64,000 nt of DNA from Murimonas intestini (lineage in GTDB: Bacteria > Bacillota > Clostridia > Lachnospirales > Lachnospiraceae): NCBI GenBank assembly GCA_003148945.1, contig QGGY01000005.1, positions 124,001 through 188,000 on the forward strand, in the 5' to 3' direction. The translations under genes were made by a program, and so were the position numbers. Shown here in pieces: positions 27,629 through 36,731 of the stretch (the first letter of the stretch is position 1; the number at the start of each line of letters is the position of its first letter). Under the pieces are notes generated by a model. It saw only the letters and a list, made by a program, of their open reading frames with translations, did no database searches and was not told where the DNA came from.

Positions 27629-28087
27629 TTATAGAATGGTCCTGATCTTTTCTACGACAGCCCGTGCCTTTTTGTGGTCTGAGCCGCTGGCTGTGACACC
27701 CACCACCACATTCTCATGCCTTGCCAGGCCGGGAAAATAGAAGTCGCATTTGTTTTTGTCACTGCACACATTTACCAGGATCCCCATGCATTTACAGAAA
27801 CTGTAGATATCATTGTTGAGCTGATGGTCATTAGTCGCCGCGATGACCAGATCAGCATCATAAAGGTCTTCTCTGTCATAATTCTTGCGGCGGATCTCTA
27901 TCTTTCCTGCTGTCTCCAGCTCCAGAAGCTCATTGTTGACTTCAGGAGCGATCACCGACAGATGATTGGTAAACTCTATGAGAGACCGGATCCTGCGCTT
28001 GGCTATTGTGCCGGCACCGACCACGACTACATTTTTCTCAGACAAATCTACGAACATGGGGAAATAAGGTTTTTTCTCTTCTTTCAT
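27629..28087 (-). CDS. Precorrin-2 dehydrogenase (siroheme synthase N-terminal type)
   Basis: The NAD-dependent precorrin-2 dehydrogenase makes sirohydrochlorin, toward siroheme or cobalamin; the family's bifunctional members also insert iron. The Rossmann motif VVVGAGTIAKRRI is at residues 20-33, followed by VIAATND and the conserved VNVCSDKNKCDFYFP. At 152 residues it lacks the CysG methyltransferase domain and most of the C-terminal dimer domain. It stands alone, convergent with the ABC ATPase gene, and no cobalamin or siroheme genes are adjacent. Confidence 0.88.
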   Translation of the reverse strand: MKEEKKPYFPMFVDLSEKNVVVVGAGTIAKRRIRSLIEFTNHLSVIAPEVNNELLELETAGKIEIRRKNYDREDLYDADLVIAATNDHQLNNDIYSFCKCMGILVNVCSDKNKCDFYFPGLARHENVVVGVTASGSDHKKARAVVEKIRTIL

Positions 28088-28175
28088 TCTTCCACGCTCC
28101 TAATAATATTCGCTCTGCCTTTACCATAATATCACAATAAAATAGATTTTCAAATACAAAATTGTAAGAAAGCTC

Positions 28176-28314
28176 TGGATATTTTGAAGATGTTATATTA
28201 TAATGTTTCTGCAGATTAGTGCATTAAAGAGTCTGCGGCAGTCCCGCGCCCGGAAACGGGTGAAGTATTTTTGTGCCAGGGCTGTGTACGCATGGATAAA
28301 GAAGGAGAAATATT
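28176..28314 (+). promoter_or_regulatory. DAHP synthase promoter and structured leader
   Basis: A TATAAT (28199-28204) preceded 17 bases upstream by TGGATA (28176-28181) would start a leader of about 105 bases. The leader can fold as three helices: CTGCAGA/TCTGCGG (28209-28215 with 28232-28238), CCCG-GAAA-CGGG (28249-28260, a GNRA tetraloop) and CAG(T)CCC/GGGCTG (28239-28245 with 28279-28284) enclosing the last one. No known riboswitch or T-box signature was recognised. Confidence 0.4.
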
Positions 28315-29352
28315 ATGAGTTTTGAATTTATCAAAAAACTGCCGACTCCGGAGGAGATCAGGGCTCAGTACCCTGTGTCCGAAAAGGTGGGGGAGATCAA
28401 AAAAGAGAGAGATAAAATCATCAGTGACGTATTCAAAGGGGAATCTGATAAATTTCTGGTTATTATCGGACCCTGTTCAGCGGATAATGAGGATGCGGTC
28501 TGCGACTATGTGAACAGGCTGGCAAAAGTCCAGAAGGAAGTAGAAGACAGGCTGGTCCTGATTCCCAGAATATATACAAATAAGCCGAGAACGACTGGTG
28601 AGGGGTATAAGGGCCTGGTTCACCAGCCGGACCCGGAAAAGAAGCCTGATCTTTTGGCAGGGCTTATTGCCATGAGGAAGCTGCATATCCGCGCCATCGA
28701 GGAGACGGGGCTGACGGCAGCAGATGAAATGCTCTATCCTGAGAACTGGATATACCTGACAGATATCCTGTCATATGTGGCGATCGGGGCGCGCTCAGTG
28801 GAAGACCAGCAGCACAGGCTGACAGTCAGCGGCATGGATGTGCCGGCGGGTATGAAAAATCCTACGAGCGGTGATTTTTCAGTTATGCTCAATTCAGTGC
28901 AGGCGGCCCAGAACGGCCATACCTTTACATACCGCGGCTGGGAAGTGAAGACAGCGGGAAACGAGCTGGCTCACGTGGTACTGCGGGGGGCTGTGAATAA
29001 GCATGGAAACAGCATTCCCAACTATCATTATGAAGACCTGATCAGGCTTGTAAAGATGTATGACGAGAGAGAGCTGCGGTACCCCGCAGCGATCATTGAT
29101 GCAAATCATTCTAATTCCAATAAGCAGTATGAGGAGCAGATCCGCATCGTAAAAGAGGTTATGCACAGCAGGAATCTGAATGCAAGGCTGAAGGAGCTTG
29201 TCAAAGGTGTAATGATAGAGAGCTATCTGGAGCCGGGCAGCCAGAAGATCGGTACGGGCAGCCATATATACGGAAAATCTATCACAGATCCGTGTCTTGG
29301 CTGGGATGAATCAGAAGAACTCATTTATACAATACATAAGATGTGTGAATAA
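28315..29352 (+). CDS. 3-deoxy-7-phosphoheptulonate synthase (DAHP synthase)
   Basis: Condenses phosphoenolpyruvate and erythrose 4-phosphate, the first step of aromatic amino acid biosynthesis. It is the AroG/AroF/AroH type (class I alpha, about 350 residues), with the family regions IGPCSADNEDAVCDYV, RIYTNKPRTTGEGYKGL, SVEDQQHRLTVSG, IDANHSNSNKQYE and GVMIESYLEPGSQKI. In this class enzymes are feedback inhibited by one aromatic amino acid; which one cannot be read here. It is monocistronic with a structured leader. Confidence 0.95.
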   Translation: MSFEFIKKLPTPEEIRAQYPVSEKVGEIKKERDKIISDVFKGESDKFLVIIGPCSADNEDAVCDYVNRLAKVQKEVEDRLVLIPRIYTNKPRTTGEGYKGLVHQPDPEKKPDLLAGLIAMRKLHIRAIEETGLTAADEMLYPENWIYLTDILSYVAIGARSVEDQQHRLTVSGMDVPAGMKNPTSGDFSVMLNSVQAAQNGHTFTYRGWEVKTAGNELAHVVLRGAVNKHGNSIPNYHYEDLIRLVKMYDERELRYPAAIIDANHSNSNKQYEEQIRIVKEVMHSRNLNARLKELVKGVMIESYLEPGSQKIGTGSHIYGKSITDPCLGWDESEELIYTIHKMCE

Positions 29353-29483
29353 CCGTAGGGGCGCTGTATCTGCAGCGCTTCTTTTTTGCTTTTCTGCGAA
29401 GGATTGAAATATTTCCATTCATGGTTTATAATATGGGGCTATCTATTTCCCGACTGCCCCATGTTGCCTGCGGGAATAAATAC

Positions 29484-29512
29484 TTGACATCAGAAGTCTT
29501 CTGATGTATTCT
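29484..29512 (+). promoter_or_regulatory. Promoter with a perfect 21-bp palindromic operator
   Basis: TTGACA (29484-29489)-N17-TATTCT (29507-29512). The spacer is filled by a perfect inverted repeat, ACATCAGAAG-T-CTTCTGATGT (29487-29507), overlapping the ends of both promoter boxes. A dimeric repressor bound there would block RNA polymerase. Confidence 0.7.
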
Positions 29513-29551
29513 TGTATTAATCTAATAGTACAGATGCGAGGAGGAGTTTTC

Positions 29552-31240
29552 ATGAGTACTGAAATGACAATATTATTTATTGTAGTGCTGGGATTTCTGG
29601 CGTTTGCAGCCGCTTGTATCTACAGCAATTACAAATACAGAAAAAGGATGGAGAAGAAGATAAAGAGGGCCTGGGGGGCACGTCCTGACAGGGAATATGA
29701 TTATGAGGAATTTGATGCTATCTCTCATTTCTTCAACCTCAGAAAAAAAGAAGGGTTCTACATCGATGATATCACCTGGAACGACCTGGAGATGGATAAT
29801 ATTTTTATGCTTATGAATAATACCTGGTCATGTGTGGGAGAAAGCTACCTCTATAATATGCTCAGGACCCCTGAATATTCGCCTGAAGAACTGAAGCGGC
29901 GGGATGATCTTGTGGAATACTTTTTAAAGCATGACAAAGAGAGAAGTGACCTGCAGTATGCGTTTGCCAGGATAGGTAAGACGGGACGGACTTCCATTTT
30001 TGACTACGTATATAATCTGGCTGGGCTGGAAAGGCGCAGTAACCTGAAAAACTACATCTGCATCGCAGCGCTTGCGGCGTCAGTCGCTTTTACATTTGTT
30101 ATGCCCCAGTACGGAGTCCTTCTTATCATCGCCTCCCTTTGTTATGGGTGGAGCACTTATTACAGTGAAAAAAGAAAAGTTGAGCCGTATATCATGTCCT
30201 GCAGCGCTGTAGTACTCATGATGGATGCGGCTGCTAAGCTTGAGAAGATCAAGACTCCTGAAATGTCAGAATATATTAAGAGTATGGCAGAGGCCAGAAG
30301 GAAGCTGTCACGCTTTAAGCGCAACTCCTTTTTCTTTATAGCGGGCGGCAGCGGCGATGCAGGCGGAGGCCTGGAAAAGGTATTGATCGATTACATTAAT
30401 TATACTTTCCGTGTGGACCTGATCCAGTTCAATACTCTGATCGTGGAGCTGAAGGCTAATCTTGATGCATTTGAACAGCTTACAGACAGTATGGGAATGC
30501 TGGAGAGCGCTATGGCTATAGCTTCTTTCAGGCTGCAGTATCCACAGTACTGTAAGCCTGTGCTTGTCAATACGAGGAAGGCATATCTGCAGGCAGAGAA
30601 TGTATATCACCCCATGATTGACGAGCCTGTAAAGAACTCAATCTCTGTAGACAGAGGAGTGCTTTTGACAGGGTCCAATGCTTCAGGAAAGTCCACATTC
30701 CTGAAGACTGTAGCCATCAATGCTGTTCTTGCCCAGACGGTGTACACATGTATGGCGGATTCCTATGAAGGGTGTTATTATCAGATATATACCTCCATGG
30801 CCCTGCGTGATGATCTGATCAGCCAGGAGAGCTATTATATCGTGGAGATCAAATCCCTGAAGAGGATATTGGATCATGTGGGTGATGAGATACCTCTTCT
30901 GTGTTTTGTGGATGAGGTGCTCAGGGGAACGAATACTGTGGAGAGGATCGCAGCCTCCTCCCAGATACTCAAAAGTATGGCAAGAAGAAATATCATGTGT
31001 TTTGCAGCCACCCATGATATTGAATTGACAAGTATACTGGAATCGGATTATAATAATTACCACTTTCAGGAGGAGGTCAAGGAAGATGATATCCTGTTTA
31101 ATTATCGCCTCTATGAAGGCAGGGCCACATCCAGGAATGCCATCAAGCTTCTGGGCATTATCGGGTATTCCCCTGATATTATTAAAAAGGCAGAGCATTC
31201 AGCTGAGCAGTTTGTAGAGACAGGTGAATGGAGCTTGTAA
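29552..31240 (+). CDS. Membrane-anchored MutS-like ATPase
   Basis: A 562-residue protein with an N-terminal membrane helix (about residues 5-25), a basic stretch, a helical region, a second hydrophobic block (about 170-210, probably two segments) and a C-terminal MutS domain V ATPase (Walker [12 protein letters not shown]; the region [18 protein letters not shown]). It lacks the mismatch-binding domain I and the MutS2 Smr domain. Membrane-tethered MutS relatives are common in Clostridia but not characterised. ATG 29552 is chosen because GAGGAG lies before it; a frame from 29504 has no ribosome binding site. rnhA follows by 10 bases. Confidence 0.85.
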   Translation: MSTEMTILFIVVLGFLAFAAACIYSNYKYRKRMEKKIKRAWGARPDREYDYEEFDAISHFFNLRKKEGFYIDDITWNDLEMDNIFMLMNNTWSCVGESYLYNMLRTPEYSPEELKRRDDLVEYFLKHDKERSDLQYAFARIGKTGRTSIFDYVYNLAGLERRSNLKNYICIAALAASVAFTFVMPQYGVLLIIASLCYGWSTYYSEKRKVEPYIMSCSAVVLMMDAAAKLEKIKTPEMSEYIKSMAEARRKLSRFKRNSFFFIAGGSGDAGGGLEKVLIDYINYTFRVDLIQFNTLIVELKANLDAFEQLTDSMGMLESAMAIASFRLQYPQYCKPVLVNTRKAYLQAENVYHPMIDEPVKNSISVDRGVLLTGSNASGKSTFLKTVAINAVLAQTVYTCMADSYEGCYYQIYTSMALRDDLISQESYYIVEIKSLKRILDHVGDEIPLLCFVDEVLRGTNTVERIAASSQILKSMARRNIMCFAATHDIELTSILESDYNNYHFQEEVKEDDILFNYRLYEGRATSRNAIKLLGIIGYSPDIIKKAEHSAEQFVETGEWSL

Positions 31241-31250
31241 GGAGAACGAT

Positions 31251-31724
31251 ATGCTTGTAAAAATCTATACGGACGGGGCGGCGAGAGGAAATCCTGACGG
31301 TCCCGGAGGATATGGGACAATATTAAACTATGTAGACTCAAAAGGAGTGCTGCACGAAAGAGAATTCAGCCAGGGTTATGTCCGCACTACGAATAACCGC
31401 ATGGAACTGATGGCTGCTATCACTGGACTGGAAGCCCTCAAGCGTCCCTGTGAGGTGGAGCTGTATTCAGATTCCAAATATCTGGTGGATGCATTTAATC
31501 AGCACTGGATAGACGGCTGGCTTAAAAAAGGCTGGAAAAGGGGAAAAAATGAGCCTGTTAAAAATGTTGATCTCTGGAAGCGTATGCTGGAGGCAAAGGC
31601 TCCCCATCAGGTAAAGTTTATCTGGGTCAAAGGCCATGACGGTCATCCGCAGAATGAGAGGTGTGATGAACTGGCTACGTCGGCAGCAGACGGAGACGGG
31701 CTGATCGTTGATCCGGGAGTATAA
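31251..31724 (+). CDS. rnhA: Ribonuclease HI
   Basis: Degrades the RNA strand of RNA:DNA hybrids. The four acidic catalytic residues are in [30 protein letters not shown] and RCDELATSA. The length of 157 residues is normal and there is no N-terminal hybrid-binding domain. AAGGAG (31239-31244) six bases before ATG 31251 sets the start. It follows the MutS-like gene by 10 bases and probably shares its promoter, linking the two to nucleic-acid metabolism. Confidence 0.93.
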   Translation: MLVKIYTDGAARGNPDGPGGYGTILNYVDSKGVLHEREFSQGYVRTTNNRMELMAAITGLEALKRPCEVELYSDSKYLVDAFNQHWIDGWLKKGWKRGKNEPVKNVDLWKRMLEAKAPHQVKFIWVKGHDGHPQNERCDELATSAADGDGLIVDPGV

Positions 31725-31733
31725 AAATAGGGC

Positions 31734-31762
31734 TTGACAAACATGGATTCCCCTCCTATAAT
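31734..31762 (+). promoter_or_regulatory. tyrS T-box promoter
   Basis: TTGACA (31734-31739)-N17-TATAAT (31757-31762), a near-consensus promoter starting the T-box leader. Confidence 0.8.
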
Positions 31763-31767
31763 GTCCC

Positions 31768-32086
31768 TATCAGCAAAAGATTGCAAAGGCTGTGATAAGA
31801 ACAAGTAGCAGGAAGGTTAGCATACAGAAAGGCGCCGGCAGATGAGAGGCCCATGTAAAACTTTGTGTGAATACATCTTTGAGCTGCGCACCGAAAAGGA
31901 ATACGGCGGGACCATTTTCCTGAGAGTAGGCTGCGACGGATGGGCATCCGTTAAAACGCCAGGGTATCGGCAATGACCTGTACCTGTTGAGGCAGAAGAC
32001 GCGAGTTTTCTGTAAATGAAGGTGGTAACACGTAAGCGAAGCTTCCGTCCTTTCTTTTATTAATTTAAAAGAAAGGGCGTTTTTTT
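31768..32086 (+). ncRNA. T-box leader, tyrosine-specific
   Basis: A cis-acting RNA that reads uncharged tRNA-Tyr. Stem I includes the AGTA motif (near 31804) and the specifier sequence GAATACATC at 31869-31877, with TAC (Tyr) at 31872-31874. The antiterminator bulge region is GGTGGTAACACG (32021-32032), in which TGGT complements the ACCA end of tRNA-Tyr. It departs from the usual GGTGGNACCGCG at two positions. The terminator stem (CGTCCTTTCTTTT with its complement AAAAGAAAGGGCG) is followed by seven T at 32080-32086. Reading stops when tyrosyl-tRNA is charged. Confidence 0.88.
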
Positions 32087-32128
32087 GTTTTAGGAAACTT
32101 CCTTTCCTAAGAATAAAAACCCTCCGGG

Positions 32129-32158
32129 GGATGCGCAGCTGCGCGTGCGGAACAAAAG
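32129..32158. repeat. Dispersed palindromic intergenic repeat, copy 2
   Basis: Second copy of the element at 9084-9113, with the palindrome GCGCAGCTGCGC at 32133-32144. It lies 43 bases after the T-box terminator and 60 bases before tyrS. Confidence 0.75.
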
Positions 32159-32216
32159 CTTGCAATCAAAAAATGCTTATGATATATTAAAAGGTAGACA
32201 ATCAGGAGGAAGAGAG

Positions 32217-33449
32217 ATGTCAGAAAACGTACTTGATATTTTGCAGGAAAGAGGTTTTGTTGAGCAGCTTACTCACGAGGCAGAGATTCGTGAGCTGCTG
32301 GAAAAGGAAAAGGTAACTTTTTATATTGGTTTTGATGCCACAGCGGACAGTCTTACAGCAGGGCATTTCCTGACTGTCATGGCCATGATGCATATGCAGC
32401 GGGCAGGGCACCGTCCTATCGCGCTTCTCGGCGGCGGCACCACAATGATCGGAGATCCATCAGGAAAGTCAGACATGCGTTCCATGCTGACAAGGGAAAC
32501 TATTGAACACAATGCCATGCGCTTTAAAGAGCAGCTGTCCAGGTTCATTGACTTTGACGATGACAAGGCTATCATTGCTAATAATGCAGACTGGCTGTTA
32601 GATTTAAATTACGTGGAATTTCTGCGTGAAGTGGGAGTTTACTTCTCTGTAAACAAGATGCTCACAGCAGAGTGCTATAAACAGAGAATGGAAAAAGGCC
32701 TTACTTTCTTTGAATTCAATTACATGCTGATGCAGTCATATGATTTCTGGAAGCTGAACCAGCTGTACGGGTGTCAGATGGAGCTGGGCGGCAACGACCA
32801 GTGGTCCAATATCATCGGCGGTGTGGAACTGATCCGCAAGAAAGAGCAGAAGCCCGCGTTTGGACTTACCTTCAAGCTGCTGACTACCAGTGAGGGGATC
32901 AAGATGGGCAAGACTATGAAGGGAGCTGTATGGCTTGACCCGGAGAAGACTTCCCCATACGAATTCTACCAGTACTGGAGAAATATTGAGGATGTGAAGG
33001 TTGAGGAATGCCTGGGACTTCTCACATTCCTGCCTATGGAAGAGGTAAGAAGGCTGGGCGCTCTGGAGGGAGCCCAGATCAACAAGGCCAAAGAAGTGCT
33101 CGCCTATGAGATCACAAAGATCGTTCACGGAGAAGAAGAGGCGGACAAAGCCCAGAAAGCTGCAAAGAGCCTCTTTGTCCAGGGCGGCAAGTCAGAGGAT
33201 ATTCCTACGACCTTCTACACAAAGGAGGAGCTGGATGAGGGAAAAGACCTGATTACGCTTCTTGTGGATACAAAGCTGGCAGCCAGCCGTTCTGAGGGGC
33301 GCCGCCTGATCGTTCAGGGAGGTGTGATGGTAAATGACGTTAAGGTCACAGAATTTGACAGGGTGTTTACCACAGCTGATCTGGATGAAGAAGGAGCACT
33401 CCTGATTAAAAAAGGCAAAAAAGGGTATCATCAGGTTAAGGCAAACTGA
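32217..33449 (+). CDS. tyrS: Tyrosyl-tRNA synthetase
   Basis: Charges tRNA-Tyr. Class Ic synthetase: the HIGH-like motif is in [10 protein letters not shown] and the KMSKS-like motif in [10 protein letters not shown]. The tyrosine pocket includes [13 protein letters not shown] and [11 protein letters not shown]-terminal S4-like RNA-binding domain is visible ([20 protein letters not shown]). AGGAGGA at 32203-32209 sets the start at 32217 (410 residues), seven bases downstream; a longer frame begins at 32145 without a ribosome binding site. Expression is governed by the upstream T-box. Confidence 0.96.
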   Translation: MSENVLDILQERGFVEQLTHEAEIRELLEKEKVTFYIGFDATADSLTAGHFLTVMAMMHMQRAGHRPIALLGGGTTMIGDPSGKSDMRSMLTRETIEHNAMRFKEQLSRFIDFDDDKAIIANNADWLLDLNYVEFLREVGVYFSVNKMLTAECYKQRMEKGLTFFEFNYMLMQSYDFWKLNQLYGCQMELGGNDQWSNIIGGVELIRKKEQKPAFGLTFKLLTTSEGIKMGKTMKGAVWLDPEKTSPYEFYQYWRNIEDVKVEECLGLLTFLPMEEVRRLGALEGAQINKAKEVLAYEITKIVHGEEEADKAQKAAKSLFVQGGKSEDIPTTFYTKEELDEGKDLITLLVDTKLAASRSEGRRLIVQGGVMVNDVKVTEFDRVFTTADLDEEGALLIKKGKKGYHQVKAN

Positions 33450-33469
33450 TTTTGCAAGGAGGTATTCAC

Positions 33470-33616
33470 ATGGAATTTTGGGTTGTATTTGTGCAGACTC
33501 TGATCAAGGCTGTTATAATGGCAGGAGTTGCATTTGGGGGTATCCGCCTTGGAAAGTACCTGCGTGACAGAAAGAGCGCAGATGCGGCAGGACAGGCGGA
33601 AAAAGAAGAGTCATAA
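33470..33616 (+). CDS. Small membrane protein (48 residues)
   Basis: A gene of 48 codons (MEFWVVFVQTLIKAVIMAG, then AFGGIRLGKYLRDRK and an acidic tail) with a strong ribosome binding site (AAGGAGG, 33456-33462) eight bases before the ATG. It predicts one membrane helix of about 20 residues and a positively charged cytoplasmic end followed by a hydrophilic tail. It sits 20 bases after tyrS and 54 before alaS, an arrangement that suggests it is a real member of the operon. Function unknown. Confidence 0.75.
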   Translation: MEFWVVFVQTLIKAVIMAGVAFGGIRLGKYLRDRKSADAAGQAEKEES

Positions 33617-33670
33617 TGAATAACAAAAGCAGCCTCCCTGAACAGGGGGGCTGCCGTCAGGAGGATAATT

Positions 33671-36310
33671 GTGAAGAAATACGGTGTAAACGAACTTAGG
33701 AGAATGTTTTTGGAATTCTTCGAGAGCAAAGGACATCTGGCACTTAAGAGTTTTTCTCTTGTGCCGCATAATGATAAGAGCCTGCTGCTGATAAATGCCG
33801 GCATGGCTCCATTAAAACCATATTTTACAGGGGCTGAGATCCCGCCCAGCAAAAGAGTGGTGACATGCCAGAAGTGTATCCGTACAGGTGACATTGAGAA
33901 TGTAGGGAAGACTGCGCGCCACGGCACATTCTTTGAAATGCTGGGAAACTTTTCGTTTGGAGATTATTTTAAGAAAGAAGCCCTGAAGTGGTCATGGGAA
34001 TTCCTTACAGAGGTAGTCGGACTTGACCCTGACAGGCTCTATCCGTCTGTTTATCTGGAGGATGACGATGCATTTGAGATCTGGAACAAGGAGATCGGCA
34101 TCCCGGCAGAGAGGATCTTCCGTTTTGGGAAGGAAGATAATTTCTGGGAGCACGGTGCAGGACCCTGCGGGCCATGTTCTGAAGTATACTATGACCGTGG
34201 TGAGAAGTACGGATGCGGAAAAGAAGGATGTACTGTGGGATGCGACTGTGACCGTTATATGGAGGTCTGGAATGATGTATTTACCCAGTTTGAAAATGAC
34301 GGCGAAGGACATTATGAAGAGCTGAAGCAGAAAAATATAGATACAGGTATGGGGCTGGAGCGTCTGGCAGTAGTTGTCCAGGATGTGGACTCCATTTTTG
34401 ATGTAGACACCATCCAGGCTCTGCGCAACAAGGTATGCGAGATTGCAGGAGTCATTTATAAGGAAAACCAGGACAAGGATGTGTCCATCAGGCTTATCAC
34501 GGACCATATCCGCTCTGCCACATTTATGATCTCTGACGGCATCATGCCCACAAATGAAGGACGCGGGTATGTACTCAGAAGGCTTATACGCCGCGCTGCC
34601 CGCCACGGGCGTCTGCTTGGCATAAAGGGAAGCTTTCTCTCAGGCCTGAGCGCCACTGTGATCGAAGGCTCCAAAGACGGATATCCGGAGCTGGAAGAGA
34701 AGAAGGATTTTATCGCCAAAGTACTTTCACAGGAAGAAGAGAAGTTTAATAAAACAATCGACCAGGGCCTTGAGATCCTGGCAGGCCTGGAAGCTGATAT
34801 GAAGGAAAAGGGCAGCGATATGCTGGACGGCAGGGAAGCATTTACTCTGTATGACACATATGGATTCCCTCTTGACCTTACTAAAGAGATCCTTGAAGAA
34901 AAAGGTTACAAGATAGATGAGGAAGGCTTCAAAGAGGCCATGGAAGAGCAGAGGAACAAGGCCAGGAAAGCCAGGGAAGTGACAAACTACATGGGGGCTG
35001 ACGCTACGGTTTATGATGAGATCGACCCGTCTGTCACAACTGAGTTTGCAGGCTATGATTCTCTCACTGGGGAATCAGAGATAACTGTCCTCACAACAGA
35101 AAAAGAGATAACGGAAGCACTTTCAGATGGTGAACACGGCACAGTGTTTGTAAACAGGACGCCCTTCTATGCTACTATGGGCGGCCAGGAAGGCGATAAG
35201 GGCGTCATCACGGCAGGTGATTCTGTATTTGTCGTGGAAGATACGATCAAGCTTCTGGGCGGCAAATACGGCCACGTGGGCTATGTGGAAAAAGGGATGT
35301 TCAGGACAGGGGATCCAGTGACACTTTCAGTTGATTCCAAGAGCAGACTGAACACATGTAAAAACCACAGCGCTACCCATCTTCTCCAGAAAGCTCTTAA
35401 AACAGTTCTGGGTACACATGTAGAGCAGAAAGGCTCACTGGTGGCTCCTGACAGGCTCCGTTTTGACTTTGCCCATTTTGCACCTATGACGTCTGAAGAG
35501 ATCAGCCGTGTGGAAGATCTGGTAAATCAGGAGATCCAGGCATCTCTTCCTGTTATCACAGAGGTAATGGGTATTGAGGAAGCCAAAAAGAGCGGTGCTA
35601 TGGCACTGTTTGGAGAGAAATATGGCGACAGCGTGCGCGTTGTTTCTATGGGAGATTTTTCAAAAGAGCTCTGCGGCGGAACACATGTATCCAATACAGG
35701 AGTGATCACAGCATTTAAGATCGTCTCAGAGGCTGGTGTGGCTGCAGGAGTGCGCCGTATTGAAGCCCTCACAGGAGACGGGGTATTTGCATATTACAGA
35801 GATATTGAAGAAAAGCTGATGCAGGCTGCAGCCCTGTTAAAGTCTGTTCCCGGGGATGTATCTGAAAAAATCAGGCATCTTCAGGCGGAGGTGAAGGCTC
35901 TGAGCAGTGAGAATGAATCCTTAAAGAGCAGGATGGCTGCTGATTCCCTGGGCAATGTAATGGACCAGGTGACAGAGGTGAAGGGCGTTAAGCTTCTGGC
36001 AGTAAAGGCTGAGGATGTAGATATGAACGGGCTCCGTGATCTGGGAGACCAGTTAAAAGAGAAGCTGGGAGACGGAGTAGTTGTGCTGGCAAGCAGTACA
36101 GGCGGAAAGGTAAACCTTCTTGCCATGGTTACTGAGGGAGCTATGAAAAAGGGCGCACATGCCGGAAATCTTATTAAAGGGATGGCTGCAATTGTCGGCG
36201 GAGGCGGCGGCGGAAGGCCGAACATGGCCCAGGCCGGAGGACGGAATCCGGAAAAGATCGGGGATGCCCTCAAAGAGGCAGCAGTACTTTTGGAAGGCCA
36301 GATCAAATAA
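33671..36310 (+). CDS. alaS: Alanyl-tRNA synthetase
   Basis: Class II synthetase of 879 residues. Domains in order: aminoacylation domain (N-terminus, including TRLWL-like regions and GPCGPCSEVYYDRG), the editing domain with zinc motifs HSATHLLQKAL and CGGTHVSNTG, and a C-terminal glycine-rich C-Ala domain (AIVGGGGGGRPNMAQAGG). It starts at GTG 33671 with GGAGG six bases upstream. The glycine-rich segment and Mn/Zn residues of the editing site are intact. Confidence 0.96.
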   Translation: MKKYGVNELRRMFLEFFESKGHLALKSFSLVPHNDKSLLLINAGMAPLKPYFTGAEIPPSKRVVTCQKCIRTGDIENVGKTARHGTFFEMLGNFSFGDYFKKEALKWSWEFLTEVVGLDPDRLYPSVYLEDDDAFEIWNKEIGIPAERIFRFGKEDNFWEHGAGPCGPCSEVYYDRGEKYGCGKEGCTVGCDCDRYMEVWNDVFTQFENDGEGHYEELKQKNIDTGMGLERLAVVVQDVDSIFDVDTIQALRNKVCEIAGVIYKENQDKDVSIRLITDHIRSATFMISDGIMPTNEGRGYVLRRLIRRAARHGRLLGIKGSFLSGLSATVIEGSKDGYPELEEKKDFIAKVLSQEEEKFNKTIDQGLEILAGLEADMKEKGSDMLDGREAFTLYDTYGFPLDLTKEILEEKGYKIDEEGFKEAMEEQRNKARKAREVTNYMGADATVYDEIDPSVTTEFAGYDSLTGESEITVLTTEKEITEALSDGEHGTVFVNRTPFYATMGGQEGDKGVITAGDSVFVVEDTIKLLGGKYGHVGYVEKGMFRTGDPVTLSVDSKSRLNTCKNHSATHLLQKALKTVLGTHVEQKGSLVAPDRLRFDFAHFAPMTSEEISRVEDLVNQEIQASLPVITEVMGIEEAKKSGAMALFGEKYGDSVRVVSMGDFSKELCGGTHVSNTGVITAFKIVSEAGVAAGVRRIEALTGDGVFAYYRDIEEKLMQAAALLKSVPGDVSEKIRHLQAEVKALSSENESLKSRMAADSLGNVMDQVTEVKGVKLLAVKAEDVDMNGLRDLGDQLKEKLGDGVVVLASSTGGKVNLLAMVTEGAMKKGAHAGNLIKGMAAIVGGGGGGRPNMAQAGGRNPEKIGDALKEAAVLLEGQIK

Positions 36311-36344
36311 TTTAAAAAATTTGTGAAAAGCTGCGAAAAAACTG

Positions 36345-36428
36345 TTGACGTAGCGCGAAAATATGCTATAATACTTACTAGTGCAATAAAAATACCCATA
36401 CAGTTGTATTATGCACAATCTACAACTG
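36345..36428 (+). promoter_or_regulatory. rpsU promoter and alternative-fold leader
   Basis: TTGACG (36345-36350)-N16-extended -10 TGCTATAAT (36364-36372), start near 36379. The leader can form GTGCAATAA/TTATGCAC (36381-36389 with 36409-36416) or CAGTTGTA/TACAACTG (36401-36408 with 36421-36428); the two stems use overlapping bases and exclude each other. The second stem ends just before the GGGAGG ribosome binding site. Confidence 0.6.
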
Positions 36429-36450
36429 GAGGGAGGTTAGGTGTGAGACT

Positions 36451-36627
36451 ATGTCAAATGTAATCGTAAAAGAAAACGAGACTTTGGATAGCGCTTTACG
36501 CCGTTTCAAAAGAAACTGCGCAAAGGCTGGTATTCAGCAGGAGATTCGTAAAAGAGAACATTACGAAAAACCAAGTGTAAGACGTAAGAAAAAATCTGAA
36601 GCTGCTCGTAAACGTAAATTTAACTAA
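36451..36627 (+). CDS. rpsU: 30S ribosomal protein S21
   Basis: A basic 58-residue protein of the small subunit; the sequence [19 protein letters not shown] and the lysine/arginine-rich tail [16 protein letters not shown] are typical of S21 (bS21). GGGAGG before the ATG and a strong extended -10 promoter mark high expression. It is monocistronic, with its own terminator, and lies downstream of alaS. Confidence 0.95.
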   Translation: MSNVIVKENETLDSALRRFKRNCAKAGIQQEIRKREHYEKPSVRRKKKSEAARKRKFN

Positions 36628-36643
36628 ACTGTGCAGTTGAAAT

Positions 36644-36676
36644 CCTTGGTCCTTAGCTGGACCAGGGGTTTTTTTC
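36644..36676 (+). terminator. rpsU terminator
   Basis: CCTTGGTCC (36644-36652) and GGACCAGGG (36659-36667) form a 9-bp stem with one G-U and a six-base loop, followed by a run of T from 36669. Confidence 0.85.
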
Positions 36677-36731
36677 GTATTGCAGGCATTTCGTTTTATG
36701 ACACGGGATCCCTGCAGGATAAAAGGGAATT

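Noticed and set aside
8956..32165. Minus-strand frames at 8956-9162 and 31770-32165 that share the peptide FVPHAQLRI
   Set aside because: The shared peptide is simply the dispersed 30-bp palindromic repeat read on the minus strand; the second frame runs through the T-box leader and neither has a ribosome binding site.
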